DNA from: UBA966 sp046350355
GTDB lineage: Bacteria; Planctomycetota; Phycisphaerae; Phycisphaerales; SM1A02
Reading direction: 5' to 3'
NCBI GenBank assembly: GCA_046350355.1
Contig: JAXMAN010000001.1
Location: 1,302,001 to 1,366,000, forward strand
Length of the DNA: 64,000 nucleotides
Under the pieces are notes generated by a model that had not been told where the DNA came from, made no database searches, and saw only the letters and a list, made by a program, of their open reading frames with translations. The position numbers and the translations under genes were made by a program. Of this stretch, positions 52,647 through 62,704 are shown piece after piece (within the stretch, counting starts at the first letter, position 1; each line of letters starts with the position of its first letter).

Positions 52647-53201
52647 TCAGGCGCGCTCGCGGTAGGCGCCATCCTCGGTGCTGACGCGGACGCGGTCACC
52701 GATGTTGATGAACGGGGGGACGCGGGTCTTGAGGCCCGTGTCGCAGGTCGCTTCCTTGAGCTGGTTGGTCGCGGTCGCGCCCTTGATGCCGGGGGTGGTG
52801 TCGGTGATCTCGAGCTCCACGACCAGGGGCATCTCGATGCTGACGGGCTTCTCGTCGGCCCAGAGGACGACCACGTTCGAATTGGGCTTCACGTACAGGG
52901 GCATGTCGCCGACGAAGGCCTTGGTGAGCTCGAACTGGTCGTAGGTGCTCGTGTCCATGAAGACGAAGCTCTCGCCCTGCTGGTAGAGGTACTCCATCTG
53001 CCGGCGATCCAGGTCGATCTGCTCGACTTCCTCGCCCGAGCGCAGGCGCTTCTCGATGATCGAGCCGCTGTGGAGGTCGCGGATGTTGACCTGCACGAAG
53101 GCGCGCAGGTTGCCCGGCGTGCGGTGCTCGACCTTGGTGATCAGGTAGAGCTTGTTGTCCATCTTGATGCCCATGCCGGGGCGAAGATCGGTCGACTTCA
53201 C
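52647..53201 (-). CDS. efp: translation elongation factor P
   Basis: 184 residues from GTG. EF-P lets ribosomes pass polyproline motifs. KSTDLRPGMGIKMDNKLYLI opens the KOW-like domain I; domains II and III follow (VVELEITDTTPGIKGATAT, TRVPPFINIGDRVRVST). The loop that reaches the peptidyl-transferase centre reads HRTPGNLRAF, so the position equivalent to E. coli Lys34 is N31, and neither a lysine nor the rhamnosylated arginine is at the tip. No epmA, epmB or earP is in the window. A TATCCT hexamer lies 38 nt upstream. Confidence 0.95.
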   Translation of the reverse strand: MKSTDLRPGMGIKMDNKLYLITKVEHRTPGNLRAFVQVNIRDLHSGSIIEKRLRSGEEVEQIDLDRRQMEYLYQQGESFVFMDTSTYDQFELTKAFVGDMPLYVKPNSNVVVLWADEKPVSIEMPLVVELEITDTTPGIKGATATNQLKEATCDTGLKTRVPPFINIGDRVRVSTEDGAYRERA

Positions 53202-53239
53202 GGAGGAGGCCCTTCTGTTCGGGGGAGGAAAGGGGGGCG

Positions 53240-53245
53240 AGGATA
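53240..53245 (-). promoter_or_regulatory. putative -10 element for efp
   Basis: GCTATCCT on the minus strand, 38 nt before the GTG at 53201, just downstream of a terminator-like hairpin. Confidence 0.4.
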
Positions 53246-53250
53246 GCGGG

Positions 53251-53288
53251 GAAAAGAAATTACCCCCAAGTCTTTGAGGACCTGGGGG
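53251..53288 (-). terminator. intrinsic terminator upstream of efp, minus strand
   Basis: On the minus strand CCCCCAGGTC pairs with GACTTGGGGG (one mismatch) and is followed by TAATTTCTTTTC. It lies before the efp -10 candidate, so it should end a different minus-strand transcript. Confidence 0.6.
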
Positions 53289-53425
53289 CGGAGGGAGGGA
53301 AAAGGGCTGTTGGAGTCAACGCCGCGAGCGGCGCCGCGTGGGAGGCAGGGCGGGGCAGCGAGTGCCAGCAGCTCTGCGAGTTCCCGCGGTCACGGGGATG
53401 GGCCGGGGGCCTGGTCCGACGTGAC
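53251..53425 (-). ncRNA. candidate small RNA, about 175 nt
   Basis: A minus-strand transcript is predicted from a TAGATT hexamer (53437-53432) to the terminator at 53288-53251. Inside it, GTCACG pairs with CGTGAC, CGCCG with CGGCG and GTTG with CAAC, so it would be structured. No reading frame of note and no match to 6S, SRP, RNase P or tmRNA signatures was recognised. The rest of the 392-bp gap between efp and the DUF1573 gene is otherwise unassigned. Confidence 0.35.
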
Positions 53426-53463
53426 GGGCCAAATCTAGCGCGACTTCTTCCAAAGGGAAGGAA

Positions 53464-53488
53464 CCCCCCGTGGAATGGGGGCGTTTTT
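53464..53488 (+). terminator. terminator-like hairpin, plus strand, before the DUF1573 gene
   Basis: CCCCC, 7-nt loop, GGGGG, then CG and five T. There is no known plus-strand gene upstream in the gap to be terminated. Confidence 0.45.
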
Positions 53489-53578
53489 GTGGGACGCGTT
53501 GTCGACGCGGCGCGCGCATTGCCGGTGTGTGTCCGAGAACTTCATGCGTGGCGATGCGGTGACTTGCACCTCGATCCT

Positions 53579-53584
53579 TACACT
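53579..53584 (+). promoter_or_regulatory. putative -10 element for the DUF1573 gene
   Basis: TACACT, 9 nt before the ATG at 53594. Confidence 0.45.
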
Positions 53585-53593
53585 CCCCGATCT

Positions 53594-54814
53594 ATGCCCC
53601 GTTGCACCTCGACGTTCGTGGCGGCGCTGAGCCTGGTCTGCTCGGCCACTGCCTTCTCCGCTCCGCTCCAGTCGGGTGCGCCCGCGGCGCCCGCGCAGGG
53701 AGCGCCCGCGGCGCCGGCAGCCGCGCCGCCGGTCGACACGGGCGACATGATCGACGCGCTGCCGCCGATCAAGCTCACGCCCGATGCGATCGACCTCGGC
53801 TTCATGGCTCCCAAGGCCGGGGGACGCGGGACGGTCACGCTCACGAACACGGGCACCAAGCCCCTGAAGATCGCCGCGATCACCCCGAGCTGCAAGTGCA
53901 CGACCACCACCGACCTCGCGGGCACCGTGATCGAGCCGGGCAAGTCCGCCTCGCTCGAGGCCGTGCTCGAGGGCGCCTCGATGCCGCAGTCGCACCGCGC
54001 GAGCATCCGCGTGCTCGTCGACGGCTACGCGCGCGTCCTGGAGATCCAGCTCCGCGGCGAGACCGCGATGCCCGTGCGCGCCGTTCCGCCGCTGATCAAC
54101 GCGGTCGAGGGCAAGGCGCACCAGGGCCGCTTCGTCGTCGAGAGCATCGACAAGAAGCCCTTCACCATCTGCGCCGTCGGCGGCCGCCAGCCGGAGTACA
54201 TCGGCTTCAATCCCGGCGAGGCCCCGCGCAACACGTACCTGGTCAAGTACGACCTCGACACCTGGCAGCCCACCTACCCGAACTACCTCGTCGTCGAGAC
54301 CGACCGGGCGGACTGCCCCGTCTTCGACGTGTGGATCCGTTCCGAGACGACGATCCCGCGCTCGGTCCTGCGCATGAAGGAGTACCGCGTGAACGCGGGC
54401 CGCATCCCGATGGGAGGCAGCTCCGACGTGACCGTGGAGCTGGAGGACCTCGGCGACGAGATCCTGGCCGTCGAGAGCCTGAGCCCCGAGATCCAGGTGC
54501 AGCTCCTGGGCCAGAGCAGCGACGGCAAGACCCGCCGCCTCCCGCTGCGCATCACTCCCAAGGGACCGCAGCAGGGCCTCATCTACGGCCAGATGCGCAT
54601 CTACACGCGCGACAAGGAGCAGGACCTCTACGTCTTCGGCAGCGTGCGCCCCACCGACGCGACCGGCTGCCAGGGCTGCCGCGCCGACAAGGGCCCGTCG
54701 GCGGGCGCGCCTGCCCCGACTCCGAAGCCCGGTGCGCCGGTGAAGGGCGCCGCGCCCACCGCGCCCTCGGGACCGACCCCGCCGAACACCGGCACCACGC
54801 CTGCCGGACGCTGA
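53594..54814 (+). CDS. exported DUF1573-domain protein
   Basis: 406 residues. A signal peptide (RCTSTFVAALSLVCSATAFSA) and a Pro/Ala linker precede the DUF1573 domain, an immunoglobulin-like fold: LGFMAPKAGGRGTVTLTNTGTKPLKI and ITPSCKCTTTTD carry the typical CxC. A second beta domain with a hydrophobic strand pattern and a Pro/Gly/Ala tail follow; CQGCRADKG near the end is a further CxxC. Such proteins are frequent in Planctomycetes and Bacteroidetes; function unknown. Confidence 0.85.
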   Translation: MPRCTSTFVAALSLVCSATAFSAPLQSGAPAAPAQGAPAAPAAAPPVDTGDMIDALPPIKLTPDAIDLGFMAPKAGGRGTVTLTNTGTKPLKIAAITPSCKCTTTTDLAGTVIEPGKSASLEAVLEGASMPQSHRASIRVLVDGYARVLEIQLRGETAMPVRAVPPLINAVEGKAHQGRFVVESIDKKPFTICAVGGRQPEYIGFNPGEAPRNTYLVKYDLDTWQPTYPNYLVVETDRADCPVFDVWIRSETTIPRSVLRMKEYRVNAGRIPMGGSSDVTVELEDLGDEILAVESLSPEIQVQLLGQSSDGKTRRLPLRITPKGPQQGLIYGQMRIYTRDKEQDLYVFGSVRPTDATGCQGCRADKGPSAGAPAPTPKPGAPVKGAAPTAPSGPTPPNTGTTPAGR

Positions 54815-54824
54815 GGAGCACGCG

Positions 54825-56861
54825 ATGAACGACGACGCCACGACGCACGCCCAGGCCTCCCCGGGCGGGGCCGCCGCACGCCACCTACCCGCCATCGACG
54901 CCGCCCAGCGCCGCGCCGCGGTCGACGCGCTCGTCGCGCTGCACGGCGAGACCGTGCGCGCGCGCGCCGAGTCCGGGGTCGCGCGCGTCGCGGGCCGCTG
55001 GCAGGCCGGCGACGGCGGGCCCGAGGCCTTCCTCGCCCTCTGCACGCGCCACTTCGTCGCGGACGAGTCGACGCGCACGCGCCTGCTCGACCGCCTCGAG
55101 GACGCCGTCGAGCAGATTCGCGGCCACCTCTACGAGATGCGCCGCCGCCTGCGCCGCTGGAGCGACCTCGCCGGCGAGGAGTTCCCCGGCGTCGACGACG
55201 TGCTCGCGCAGTTCGACCCCGCTCCCGACCTGAGCGACCAGCTCTACCGCCAGCGCATCGCCTTCGTCGCGCTGCTGAACTTCGAGCGCCCCGACCTCGC
55301 GACGATGCTGCGCGAGGGCGACGCGTGGACCCCGCAGCAGTGGGCCGCCGCGCGCATCGCGCAGCAGTTCGGGCCGCGCATTCCCGCGGCGCTCGCCGAC
55401 CGGGCGCGCGCCGTGCACCACGAGGCCTCGCAGTTCGTGGCGAAGTTCCACGTCCCGGTGGGGACGATGGTGGACCGCCGCGGCCGCCGCTGGTTCGAGG
55501 CCGACCGCGCGCTCCTGGCGCACTGGCTCGTGCGCGAGGAGATCAAGGCCGGCTACGGCGACCCCGAGGGCGTCGACAAGCAGCGCGCGCTGATGTGGGT
55601 GATGGCGCGCCACATCGACGGCACGATCCCGAGCGCGGTCATGGAGCGCCGCTCGCACGCCGACTGGGACCCGCAGGCGAACACCGTCGGCGGCGCCCCC
55701 GCGACGGAGCTCGTCGGCCCCGAGCGCTACCGCCACCTGCTGGCGCAGCGCGCGCTCGCCGTCGAGTACGACGCGCACTACCCCGAGGCGCCCACCGCGA
55801 TCGCGCGCAAGTTCGACCTCGCGCGCGAGATCTCCGAGCAGGAGACGGAGCGGCTGCTGGTGGAGCTGCTCGACAGCCCCGTGCGCGCGCGCCTGGCCGC
55901 GCTCCTGCGCACGCGCATCGGCCGCGCGCTCGAGCCGCAGGACATCTACTTCGAGGACTTCGGCGCCGTGCGCCCCGCCGCCGAGCTCAACGCCGCGGTC
56001 CGCGCGCGCTACCCCGACGAGAAGGCGCTCGAGCGCGGGCTTCCCGAGCTGCTGCGCGGCCTGGGCTTCCCCGCCGACGAGGCGCAGTTCCTGGGCAGCC
56101 GCATCCGCGTCGAGATCGCGCGCGGCTCCGGCCACGCGATGCGCCCGGAACTGCCCGAGTACGGCGCCTGGCTGCGCACGGGCCGCCTGAAGGAGGAGCT
56201 CGGCTGGGACGGCTTCGACACCGCGATGCACGAGCTGGGCCACAACCTGGAGCAGCTCTACAGCACCTTCCGCGCGCCGCGCCCGGCGCTGCGCGGCGTC
56301 CCCAACACGGCGTGCACCGAGGCCTTCGCGTTCCTCTACCAGGGCCTCGCGCGCCGCGTGCTGGGACTGGAGGACGCCGCCGAGCGCGCGCAGTCCGAGG
56401 CGATCGACGCCGTCGCCACGATGCAGGCCGCGTGCCAGATCGCCGGGCCGAGCCTGGTCGAGCTGCGCATGTGGCGCTGGCTCTACGAGCATCCCTCGGC
56501 GACGCCGCAGGAGCTGCGCGACGCGACGCTCGCGATCGCGCGCGAGGTCTGGACGCGCTGGTTCGAGCCGCACTTCGGCGCGGACCCGTACCACATCCTC
56601 GCCGCGTACCAGCACATGGTGGGGCATCCGCTCTACCTGGCGGACTACACGCTCGGCCACATCATCAGCCACCAGATCCGCGCGGCGATGCGCGGCAAGG
56701 ACCTCGCGCAGGAGACGCAGCGCATCTGCTCCCTCGGCCGCCTGACGCCGGACCTGTGGATGCGCCGCGCCGTCGGCCGCGGCATCACCGTCGAGCCGCT
56801 CGCCGCCGACTGCGACGCCGCGCTCACGCGCCTGGGCGTCCCGGCGGGAGGTGCGCGGTGA
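54825..56861 (+). CDS. M3-like (gluzincin) metallopeptidase
   Basis: 678 residues, 10 bp after the DUF1573 gene with GAGGAG before its ATG. The zinc motif is MHELGHNLEQ (H469, E470, H473), and CTEAFAFLYQG offers the third ligand E499, the spacing of M3 oligopeptidases. The long helical N-terminal part fits that family. There is no signal peptide, so it may act in the cytoplasm on peptides. The M3 assignment is by motif spacing only. Confidence 0.8.
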   Translation: MNDDATTHAQASPGGAAARHLPAIDAAQRRAAVDALVALHGETVRARAESGVARVAGRWQAGDGGPEAFLALCTRHFVADESTRTRLLDRLEDAVEQIRGHLYEMRRRLRRWSDLAGEEFPGVDDVLAQFDPAPDLSDQLYRQRIAFVALLNFERPDLATMLREGDAWTPQQWAAARIAQQFGPRIPAALADRARAVHHEASQFVAKFHVPVGTMVDRRGRRWFEADRALLAHWLVREEIKAGYGDPEGVDKQRALMWVMARHIDGTIPSAVMERRSHADWDPQANTVGGAPATELVGPERYRHLLAQRALAVEYDAHYPEAPTAIARKFDLAREISEQETERLLVELLDSPVRARLAALLRTRIGRALEPQDIYFEDFGAVRPAAELNAAVRARYPDEKALERGLPELLRGLGFPADEAQFLGSRIRVEIARGSGHAMRPELPEYGAWLRTGRLKEELGWDGFDTAMHELGHNLEQLYSTFRAPRPALRGVPNTACTEAFAFLYQGLARRVLGLEDAAERAQSEAIDAVATMQAACQIAGPSLVELRMWRWLYEHPSATPQELRDATLAIAREVWTRWFEPHFGADPYHILAAYQHMVGHPLYLADYTLGHIISHQIRAAMRGKDLAQETQRICSLGRLTPDLWMRRAVGRGITVEPLAADCDAALTRLGVPAGGAR

Positions 56862-57313
56862 CCGCGGCGCGCGCGCGCGCGGGCGCGCTGGCGATCGCGC
56901 TGGCGGCGGCGGCGGTGCTCGCTGGCTGCGAGGCGCCGCAGTACGAGCAGCGCTGGGACCGGCTGCACGTGGGCATGAGCAAGGCGCAGGTCGAGGCGCT
57001 CCTGGGCAAGCCGTCGAGCGTCCACCGTCCGAAGGCGAGCGCGCAGGCCGGCGCATCCGGCGCGGGCGACGCGGCCGCGGCGCCGGGCGCGGCCGGCGCT
57101 CCCGAGGCTACGGCCACCTCCGGCACGCGCGGCGAGCGCTGGCAGTACGGCGACACGCTCTCGAGCTTCGCCACCGGCGCGGTCTTCCCCGACGAGGCGG
57201 ACGAGCGCGCCTGGTGCGTCTTCTTCGGGCAGGATGGGCGGGTGACGGGCTTCCGCGCGGCGGGCTGGACAGGTGGCAGCCGTCCCTCGCACGATCCGGA
57301 TCCGGCGCGGTAG
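56858..57313 (+). CDS. BamE/SmpA-like lipoprotein
   Basis: 151 residues from GTG, overlapping the peptidase stop codon (GTGA). The lipobox VLAGC places the lipid anchor at C24. WDRLHVGMSKAQVEALLGKPS is the characteristic BamE/SmpA motif; the region RGERWQYGDTLSSFATGAVF and FGQDGRVTGFRAAG is the second half of the fold, separated by an Ala/Gly insert of about 30 residues. BamE belongs to the beta-barrel assembly machine; whether this copy does so is unproven. Confidence 0.82.
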   Translation: MTAARARAGALAIALAAAAVLAGCEAPQYEQRWDRLHVGMSKAQVEALLGKPSSVHRPKASAQAGASGAGDAAAAPGAAGAPEATATSGTRGERWQYGDTLSSFATGAVFPDEADERAWCVFFGQDGRVTGFRAAGWTGGSRPSHDPDPAR

Positions 57314-57369
57314 TCGGGGGGGCGTGCGCGCGGCGCGTGGCGCATGCGCGTTGCACGCCGCACGCGCGC

Positions 57370-57879
57370 TCAGCTCGAGGGCTGCTCGCCCGCGGGTCGA
57401 CGCGTCGTCAGGAAGACGCCCGCGACCATCATCGGAAAGACCATCCCGAGCAGGAAGATGAGCGGCACGCCCACGGGGAGCGTGGCCGTGGCCGCCGGCG
57501 CGGGCGCGAAGGCGGGCGCGGCCGGCGGTGGCGCGGCCGGGGACTGCGGCGTCGGCGGCGGGGGTGCGGGCGGAGGCGTCTCCGCCTGCGCCGCGGCGTC
57601 GGCGGAGACGCCGGCGAGGTCCGCGGAGGGACCGTGCTGGTCGCCCTCGACCTCGGTGCGCATCGCACGCGCCACGCCGGGGGCGGGCTTGAAGGCCTCG
57701 AGCCGCTTGATCGGTCCCTGGCGCTGCGGCACGGCCTCGCCGGGATCGGCGGGCGGCGGCGTCGGAGGCGTCGTCTGCGCTGGCGGCGCGCCGGCGGGCG
57801 GCGCGCTGGGCGCCGGACGCGCGGCGGGCGCGGGCGGGGTCTGCGTGAGCAGCGTGAGCGCGAGCAGCATCCCGGTCAT
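57370..57879 (-). CDS. proline-rich protein with N-terminal signal and C-terminal membrane helix
   Basis: 169 residues. A short hydrophobic start (TGMLLALTLLTQ) is followed by about 110 residues dominated by Pro, Ala and Thr, then one strong helix (TLPVGVPLIFLLGMVFPMMVAGVFL) and a short basic tail. No family is recognised. It may be an anchored extracytoplasmic linker or a small partner protein. A TAGCAT hexamer lies 7 nt before the ATG; it shares 16 identical bases with the beta-propeller gene start at 14111. Confidence 0.6.
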   Translation of the reverse strand: MTGMLLALTLLTQTPPAPAARPAPSAPPAGAPPAQTTPPTPPPADPGEAVPQRQGPIKRLEAFKPAPGVARAMRTEVEGDQHGPSADLAGVSADAAAQAETPPPAPPPPTPQSPAAPPPAAPAFAPAPAATATLPVGVPLIFLLGMVFPMMVAGVFLTTRRPAGEQPSS

Positions 57880-57886
57880 GCCGCGG

Positions 57887-57892
57887 ATGCTA
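57887..57892 (-). promoter_or_regulatory. putative -10 element for the proline-rich protein gene
   Basis: TAGCAT on the minus strand, 7 nt before the ATG at 57879. Confidence 0.5.
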
Positions 57893-57919
57893 CGGCGCGC
57901 GCACCACCGCGCATGCTCC

Positions 57920-57956
57920 AAAAGCGCGGACGGCGCCCCGAGGTGGAGCGCCGTCC
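57920..57956 (-). terminator. intrinsic terminator after atpD
   Basis: GGACGGCGC and GCGCCGTCC pair perfectly around an 11-nt loop and are followed on the minus strand by GCGCTTTT, about 40 nt after the atpD stop. Confidence 0.65.
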
Positions 57957-57998
57957 GGAAAGATCGGTCGATGCGGCCCGCGCGGGCGGGCCGGCGGC

Positions 57999-59441
<1,443 letters not shown>

Positions 59442-59486
59442 GTGCGTTGGCTCCTGCCGCAGCGGGGGCGGCGTGGGGGAGGGAAG

Positions 59487-59492
59487 ATGATA
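59487..59492 (-). promoter_or_regulatory. putative -10 element for atpD
   Basis: GCTATCAT on the minus strand, 45 nt before the ATG, similar to the gyrA element. Confidence 0.45.
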
Positions 59493-59550
59493 GCGAAACG
59501 CCCGGTCCGGCGCAGGCGCCGCGACGCGTGGATCGGGCCCGTTTCGGGGG

Positions 59551-61074
59551 CTATCGGGGCGGGATCGGCGGCGGAACCTTCGGGGCCGGGGTGGACGCGG
59601 GGGCGCCTGCGCCGCCCGTGCCGGCCGGGGCGCCGGTGCCCGCGGGGGCGCCCGTGCCCATCGGCGGGGGCTCCGCCTCCAGTTCCGTCGGCAGCTTCGT
59701 CCCCGAGGGCACCGCGAGGCTGAAGGCGCCGAAGCGGACCGCGTCGCCGTGGCGCGCGCGCAGCGTGCGCACGTCGATGCTCGGGTCCACGCTCGTCACC
59801 TGCGGCACCGACTGGAAGCCGAAGGGCGCGCCGATCGCGTCCCACGCGTCGGGCAGCTCGCGCGAGTACCAGAGGTTGTCGCCCAGCGTGATCGCCGTCG
59901 GCGGGAAGCCGTCGGGGTGCGGCGAGAAGCGCCTGAGGTTGCCGGGGAACCAGAATCCGATGGACTTCTCGATGAGCACCTGCTCCACCGCGCACGCGTC
60001 GTCGGGGATCGCGTAGATCGCCTCGCTCGGGTTGACGATGGTCACGCGGCTCATCGTGAGGTCGCGCACGTTGAGCAGCTCGAGCGCCATGCCCGGGCGC
60101 TCGAAGACGCAGCGGTCGATGCGCATGCGCTCGACCGGCGGCGGCTCCATGCGGTTGCCGTTGGGCCCCGTCGCACGCGGCGATCCCACGCTGACGCCGA
60201 CGCCGATGACCTTGTTGAAGGAGCAGCCGGTGACGGAGATCTCGCCGGAGCCGCCGCGCACGGCGATCCCGCAGCGCTGCGGGAACTTCGGCGCGGGGAC
60301 CATCATGAGCCCGCGCACGAGGACGCGCCGCGCATCGACCAGCTCGACCGCGGCGTCGTTCCAGCCGTCCACGCGCAGCGCGTCCAGGCGCACGTCCTGG
60401 CAGCGGCGCACGCGCACGGCGTCCTGCTGGTCGCTCGGACGCGTGCCCGCGATGGTGCACTGGCGCACGGTGATGTCGGCGGTCCACGGCTGCGAGAGCT
60501 CCTGCGCCAGCTCGGAGTCCGCGGGCGCGCCGGGCACGGGGTCGGACTCGATCACGATCGCCGCGTCGCGCGGATTCAGGAAGAGGAAGTTCTCCACCAC
60601 CAGGTGGCGGCAGCGGCGCAAGACCCAGCCGGTCTGCTCGCAGACGACGGCGGCGGGGATGCGATCGCGGCTGCGCAGGAAGATCGGCTTCTCGCGCGTG
60701 CCCTGCAGCCCCTCGATGACCTGCGGGATGTGGAAGCCGGCGGGGAAGATGATCTCGTCGCCCGGCTGCGCCTGCTTGACGATGTGCGCCCAGGACTGTC
60801 CCGTCTGCACGAGCCACTGGCGCGCGCCGGAGATGTAGGGCACGGGCATCTCGCCATCGCGCGCGGGACGCTGCGCGACCGCGCCGGGCTGCTGCGTGAA
60901 GGGAGGCGGGACCGGCTCGCTGGGCTTGCCGCCGGCGGGCGGGGTCGTGGGCGCGCCGGGGCCTGCGGGCACGCCGGTGGGCGGCGCGACGGGCGCGGCG
61001 TCGGGCGGGTTCGCGCCGCCCTGCAGCGGCGCGGCGAGGCTGACAAGCACGAGGGTGAGTGCGGTGCCGTTCAT
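59551..61074 (-). CDS. exported right-handed beta-helix protein
   Basis: 507 residues. A signal sequence (NGTALTLVLVSLAAPLQG) and a Pro/Gly-rich linker precede a parallel beta-helix with many short coils (CRHLVVENFLFLNPRDAAIVIE, CQDVRLDALRVDGWNDAAVELV, VRDLTMSRVTIVNPSEAIYA). GDEIIFPAGFHIPQVIEGLQGTREKPIF is the PbH1 entry typical of polysaccharide-lyase/chondroitinase-like proteins. No catalytic residues are identifiable. The C-terminus has a degenerate PAGTGA repeat. Start overlaps the manA stop (ATGA). Confidence 0.8.
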   Translation of the reverse strand: MNGTALTLVLVSLAAPLQGGANPPDAAPVAPPTGVPAGPGAPTTPPAGGKPSEPVPPPFTQQPGAVAQRPARDGEMPVPYISGARQWLVQTGQSWAHIVKQAQPGDEIIFPAGFHIPQVIEGLQGTREKPIFLRSRDRIPAAVVCEQTGWVLRRCRHLVVENFLFLNPRDAAIVIESDPVPGAPADSELAQELSQPWTADITVRQCTIAGTRPSDQQDAVRVRRCQDVRLDALRVDGWNDAAVELVDARRVLVRGLMMVPAPKFPQRCGIAVRGGSGEISVTGCSFNKVIGVGVSVGSPRATGPNGNRMEPPPVERMRIDRCVFERPGMALELLNVRDLTMSRVTIVNPSEAIYAIPDDACAVEQVLIEKSIGFWFPGNLRRFSPHPDGFPPTAITLGDNLWYSRELPDAWDAIGAPFGFQSVPQVTSVDPSIDVRTLRARHGDAVRFGAFSLAVPSGTKLPTELEAEPPPMGTGAPAGTGAPAGTGGAGAPASTPAPKVPPPIPPR

Positions 61075-62150
61075 GCGAGGGCTTGGTTTCGTGGAAGCGG
61101 GTCGCGGTGGCGCTGGTCGGGATCGGCGGGGGTCACGCGCAGCAGCAGCGCGTCGGGCCCGAGCGCCAGCGTGGAAGGCGTGAGCTCGGCGGGGAAGAGG
61201 ACGGTGTCGCCGGCGTGCAGCGCCAGATGGCGCGCGCCGGGGCCGACGCCGTCGAGCGACGCCTCGCCGCGCACGAGCATCGCGACGACGGGCATGCCGT
61301 CGGTGACGACCTCGATCGGCGCCGCGTCGCCGGCGGGGGAGGACTCGATCGCCTCGATGCAGAAGCACTCGTTGCGCACGAGCATGCCCGAGCGCAGCCC
61401 CTCGGCCCAGCCCGCGGCGTTGTCGCGCAGGTTCTGCACGGGCGCATCCTCCAGCCGCTGCGCCGCGCCGAAGAGCGTGCACTCCATCGCCTGCTCGATG
61501 TGCAGCGGCCGCGCCGGGTCGCCGCGGTTCCAGTCGAAGACGCGGAAGGTGGTGTCGCTGGGCGTCTGCACCTCGGCGACGACGACGCCCGCGCCCAGCG
61601 CGTGGCAGAGGCCGCTGCGCAGCGGGATGCAGTCGCCCTGCTCCACCTGCTCGACCAGCAGCAGCTCCGTCACGGCGCCCGAGGCGACCGCGGCGCGGAA
61701 GCGCTCGGGGGTGACGTCGTGGCGGATGCCGCGGTAGATCACCGCGCCCGGATCGGCGTGGAGCACGATCCAGGCCTCGGTCTTGGGGTGCGCGCCGGGA
61801 TGCGCGGCGGCGTATTCGGGCGTGGGGTGCACCTGCACGGAGAGCGCCTCGCGCGCGTCCAGGTACTTCAGCAGCAGCGGGAAGCGCCCGTCGCGCGTCG
61901 GCGCGGCGCGCCCAAGCAGCGCCTTGCGGTGCGTGCAAAGCAGGTCGGTGATGCGCTGCCCGTCGTAGGGGCCGCCGGCGACGCGCGAGGTGCCGTCCTC
62001 GACCGGTGGCGGCAGGTCGGCGATCTCCCAGCTCTCGCCCACGGGCGCGCTCGCGTTGGCCGCGCCCGCCTTGCCCAGCAGCGAGAGGCTGCTCCCGCCC
62101 CAGGCGCGGGTCTTCAGGATCGGTGCGAAGCGCAGCGGGGGGAGCGGCAC
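61071..62150 (-). CDS. manA: mannose-6-phosphate isomerase, class I
   Basis: 359 residues from GTG. The enzyme interconverts mannose-6-phosphate and fructose-6-phosphate. The zinc and active-site region is clear: LLKYLDAREALSVQVHPTP, HPKTEAWIVL, and VVAEVQTPSDTTFRVFDWNR. A TACCGT hexamer lies 6 nt before the GTG. It supplies mannose precursors for glycans, consistent with the surface glycan genes elsewhere in the window. Confidence 0.92.
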   Translation of the reverse strand: MPLPPLRFAPILKTRAWGGSSLSLLGKAGAANASAPVGESWEIADLPPPVEDGTSRVAGGPYDGQRITDLLCTHRKALLGRAAPTRDGRFPLLLKYLDAREALSVQVHPTPEYAAAHPGAHPKTEAWIVLHADPGAVIYRGIRHDVTPERFRAAVASGAVTELLLVEQVEQGDCIPLRSGLCHALGAGVVVAEVQTPSDTTFRVFDWNRGDPARPLHIEQAMECTLFGAAQRLEDAPVQNLRDNAAGWAEGLRSGMLVRNECFCIEAIESSPAGDAAPIEVVTDGMPVVAMLVRGEASLDGVGPGARHLALHAGDTVLFPAELTPSTLALGPDALLLRVTPADPDQRHRDPLPRNQALA

Positions 62151-62156
62151 GCCGTC

Positions 62157-62162
62157 ACGGTA
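62157..62162 (-). promoter_or_regulatory. putative -10 element for manA
   Basis: TACCGT on the minus strand, 6 nt before the GTG at 62150. Confidence 0.45.
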
Positions 62163-62180
62163 GCGCCTTTGGACGCGCCG

Positions 62181-62654
62181 CTACATGGACATCCCGGTGA
62201 CCTTGCCGTCGAAGACCAGCTTCCCGTTCACCACCCCCTGGCAGTGGGAGACGAACCGCCGCCGGTTGAACTCCAGGAGCTTCGCCATCAGGATGAGGGT
62301 GTCGCCGGGCACCACCTGCCCGCGGAAGCTCACGTCGTCGCAGCGGGTGAAGCCCAGGAACCCCTTCACGCGGCCCGACTTGGTGTTCAGGAAGCTGGCC
62401 ATCTGCGCGACGGCCTCGATCATGAGCACGCCCGGAAGCAGCGGGCGTCCGGGAATATGGCCCGGCACCCAGAACTCGTCGTCGCGCACGACCTTCTTGC
62501 CGATGGCCGCCGTGAACTCGTCGTCGTGCCACAGGATCGCGTCGCACTGGCGCATGTGGCCGCACTGCGGGAGGCACTCGTCGAGCTGCTCCTTGCCGTA
62601 GCGGATCGCGTTGACGTCGATGGTGGAGAGGTCGAAGATGAACTCGGTTGCCAC
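62181..62654 (-). CDS. fabZ: 3-hydroxyacyl-ACP dehydratase FabZ type
   Basis: 157 residues from GTG, with GGAGG 7 nt upstream. The hot-dog motif PGHIPGRPLLPGVLMIEAVAQ (ends partly shown) has catalytic H66 and E80. GFLGFTRCDDVSFRGQVVPGDTL is the usual strand-turn region. FabZ dehydrates acyl-ACPs in fatty-acid and lipid A acyl-chain synthesis. The first 40 residues (NAIRYGKEQLDECLPQCGHM) are longer than in E. coli FabZ, a form common in planctomycetes, where such proteins may serve other lipids. Confidence 0.88.
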   Translation of the reverse strand: MATEFIFDLSTIDVNAIRYGKEQLDECLPQCGHMRQCDAILWHDDEFTAAIGKKVVRDDEFWVPGHIPGRPLLPGVLMIEAVAQMASFLNTKSGRVKGFLGFTRCDDVSFRGQVVPGDTLILMAKLLEFNRRRFVSHCQGVVNGKLVFDGKVTGMSM

Positions 62655-62704
62655 GGCGACGCCTCCACGGGGGTGGCAGCCGCCTCCGGGCGGTGCCGAA
62701 GCAC

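Noticed and set aside
62401..62470. Palindrome-like CCGGGAATATGGCCCGG in fabZ, similar to the nnrE palindrome
   Set aside because: It is imperfect and explained by the conserved PGHIPGRP active-site codons.
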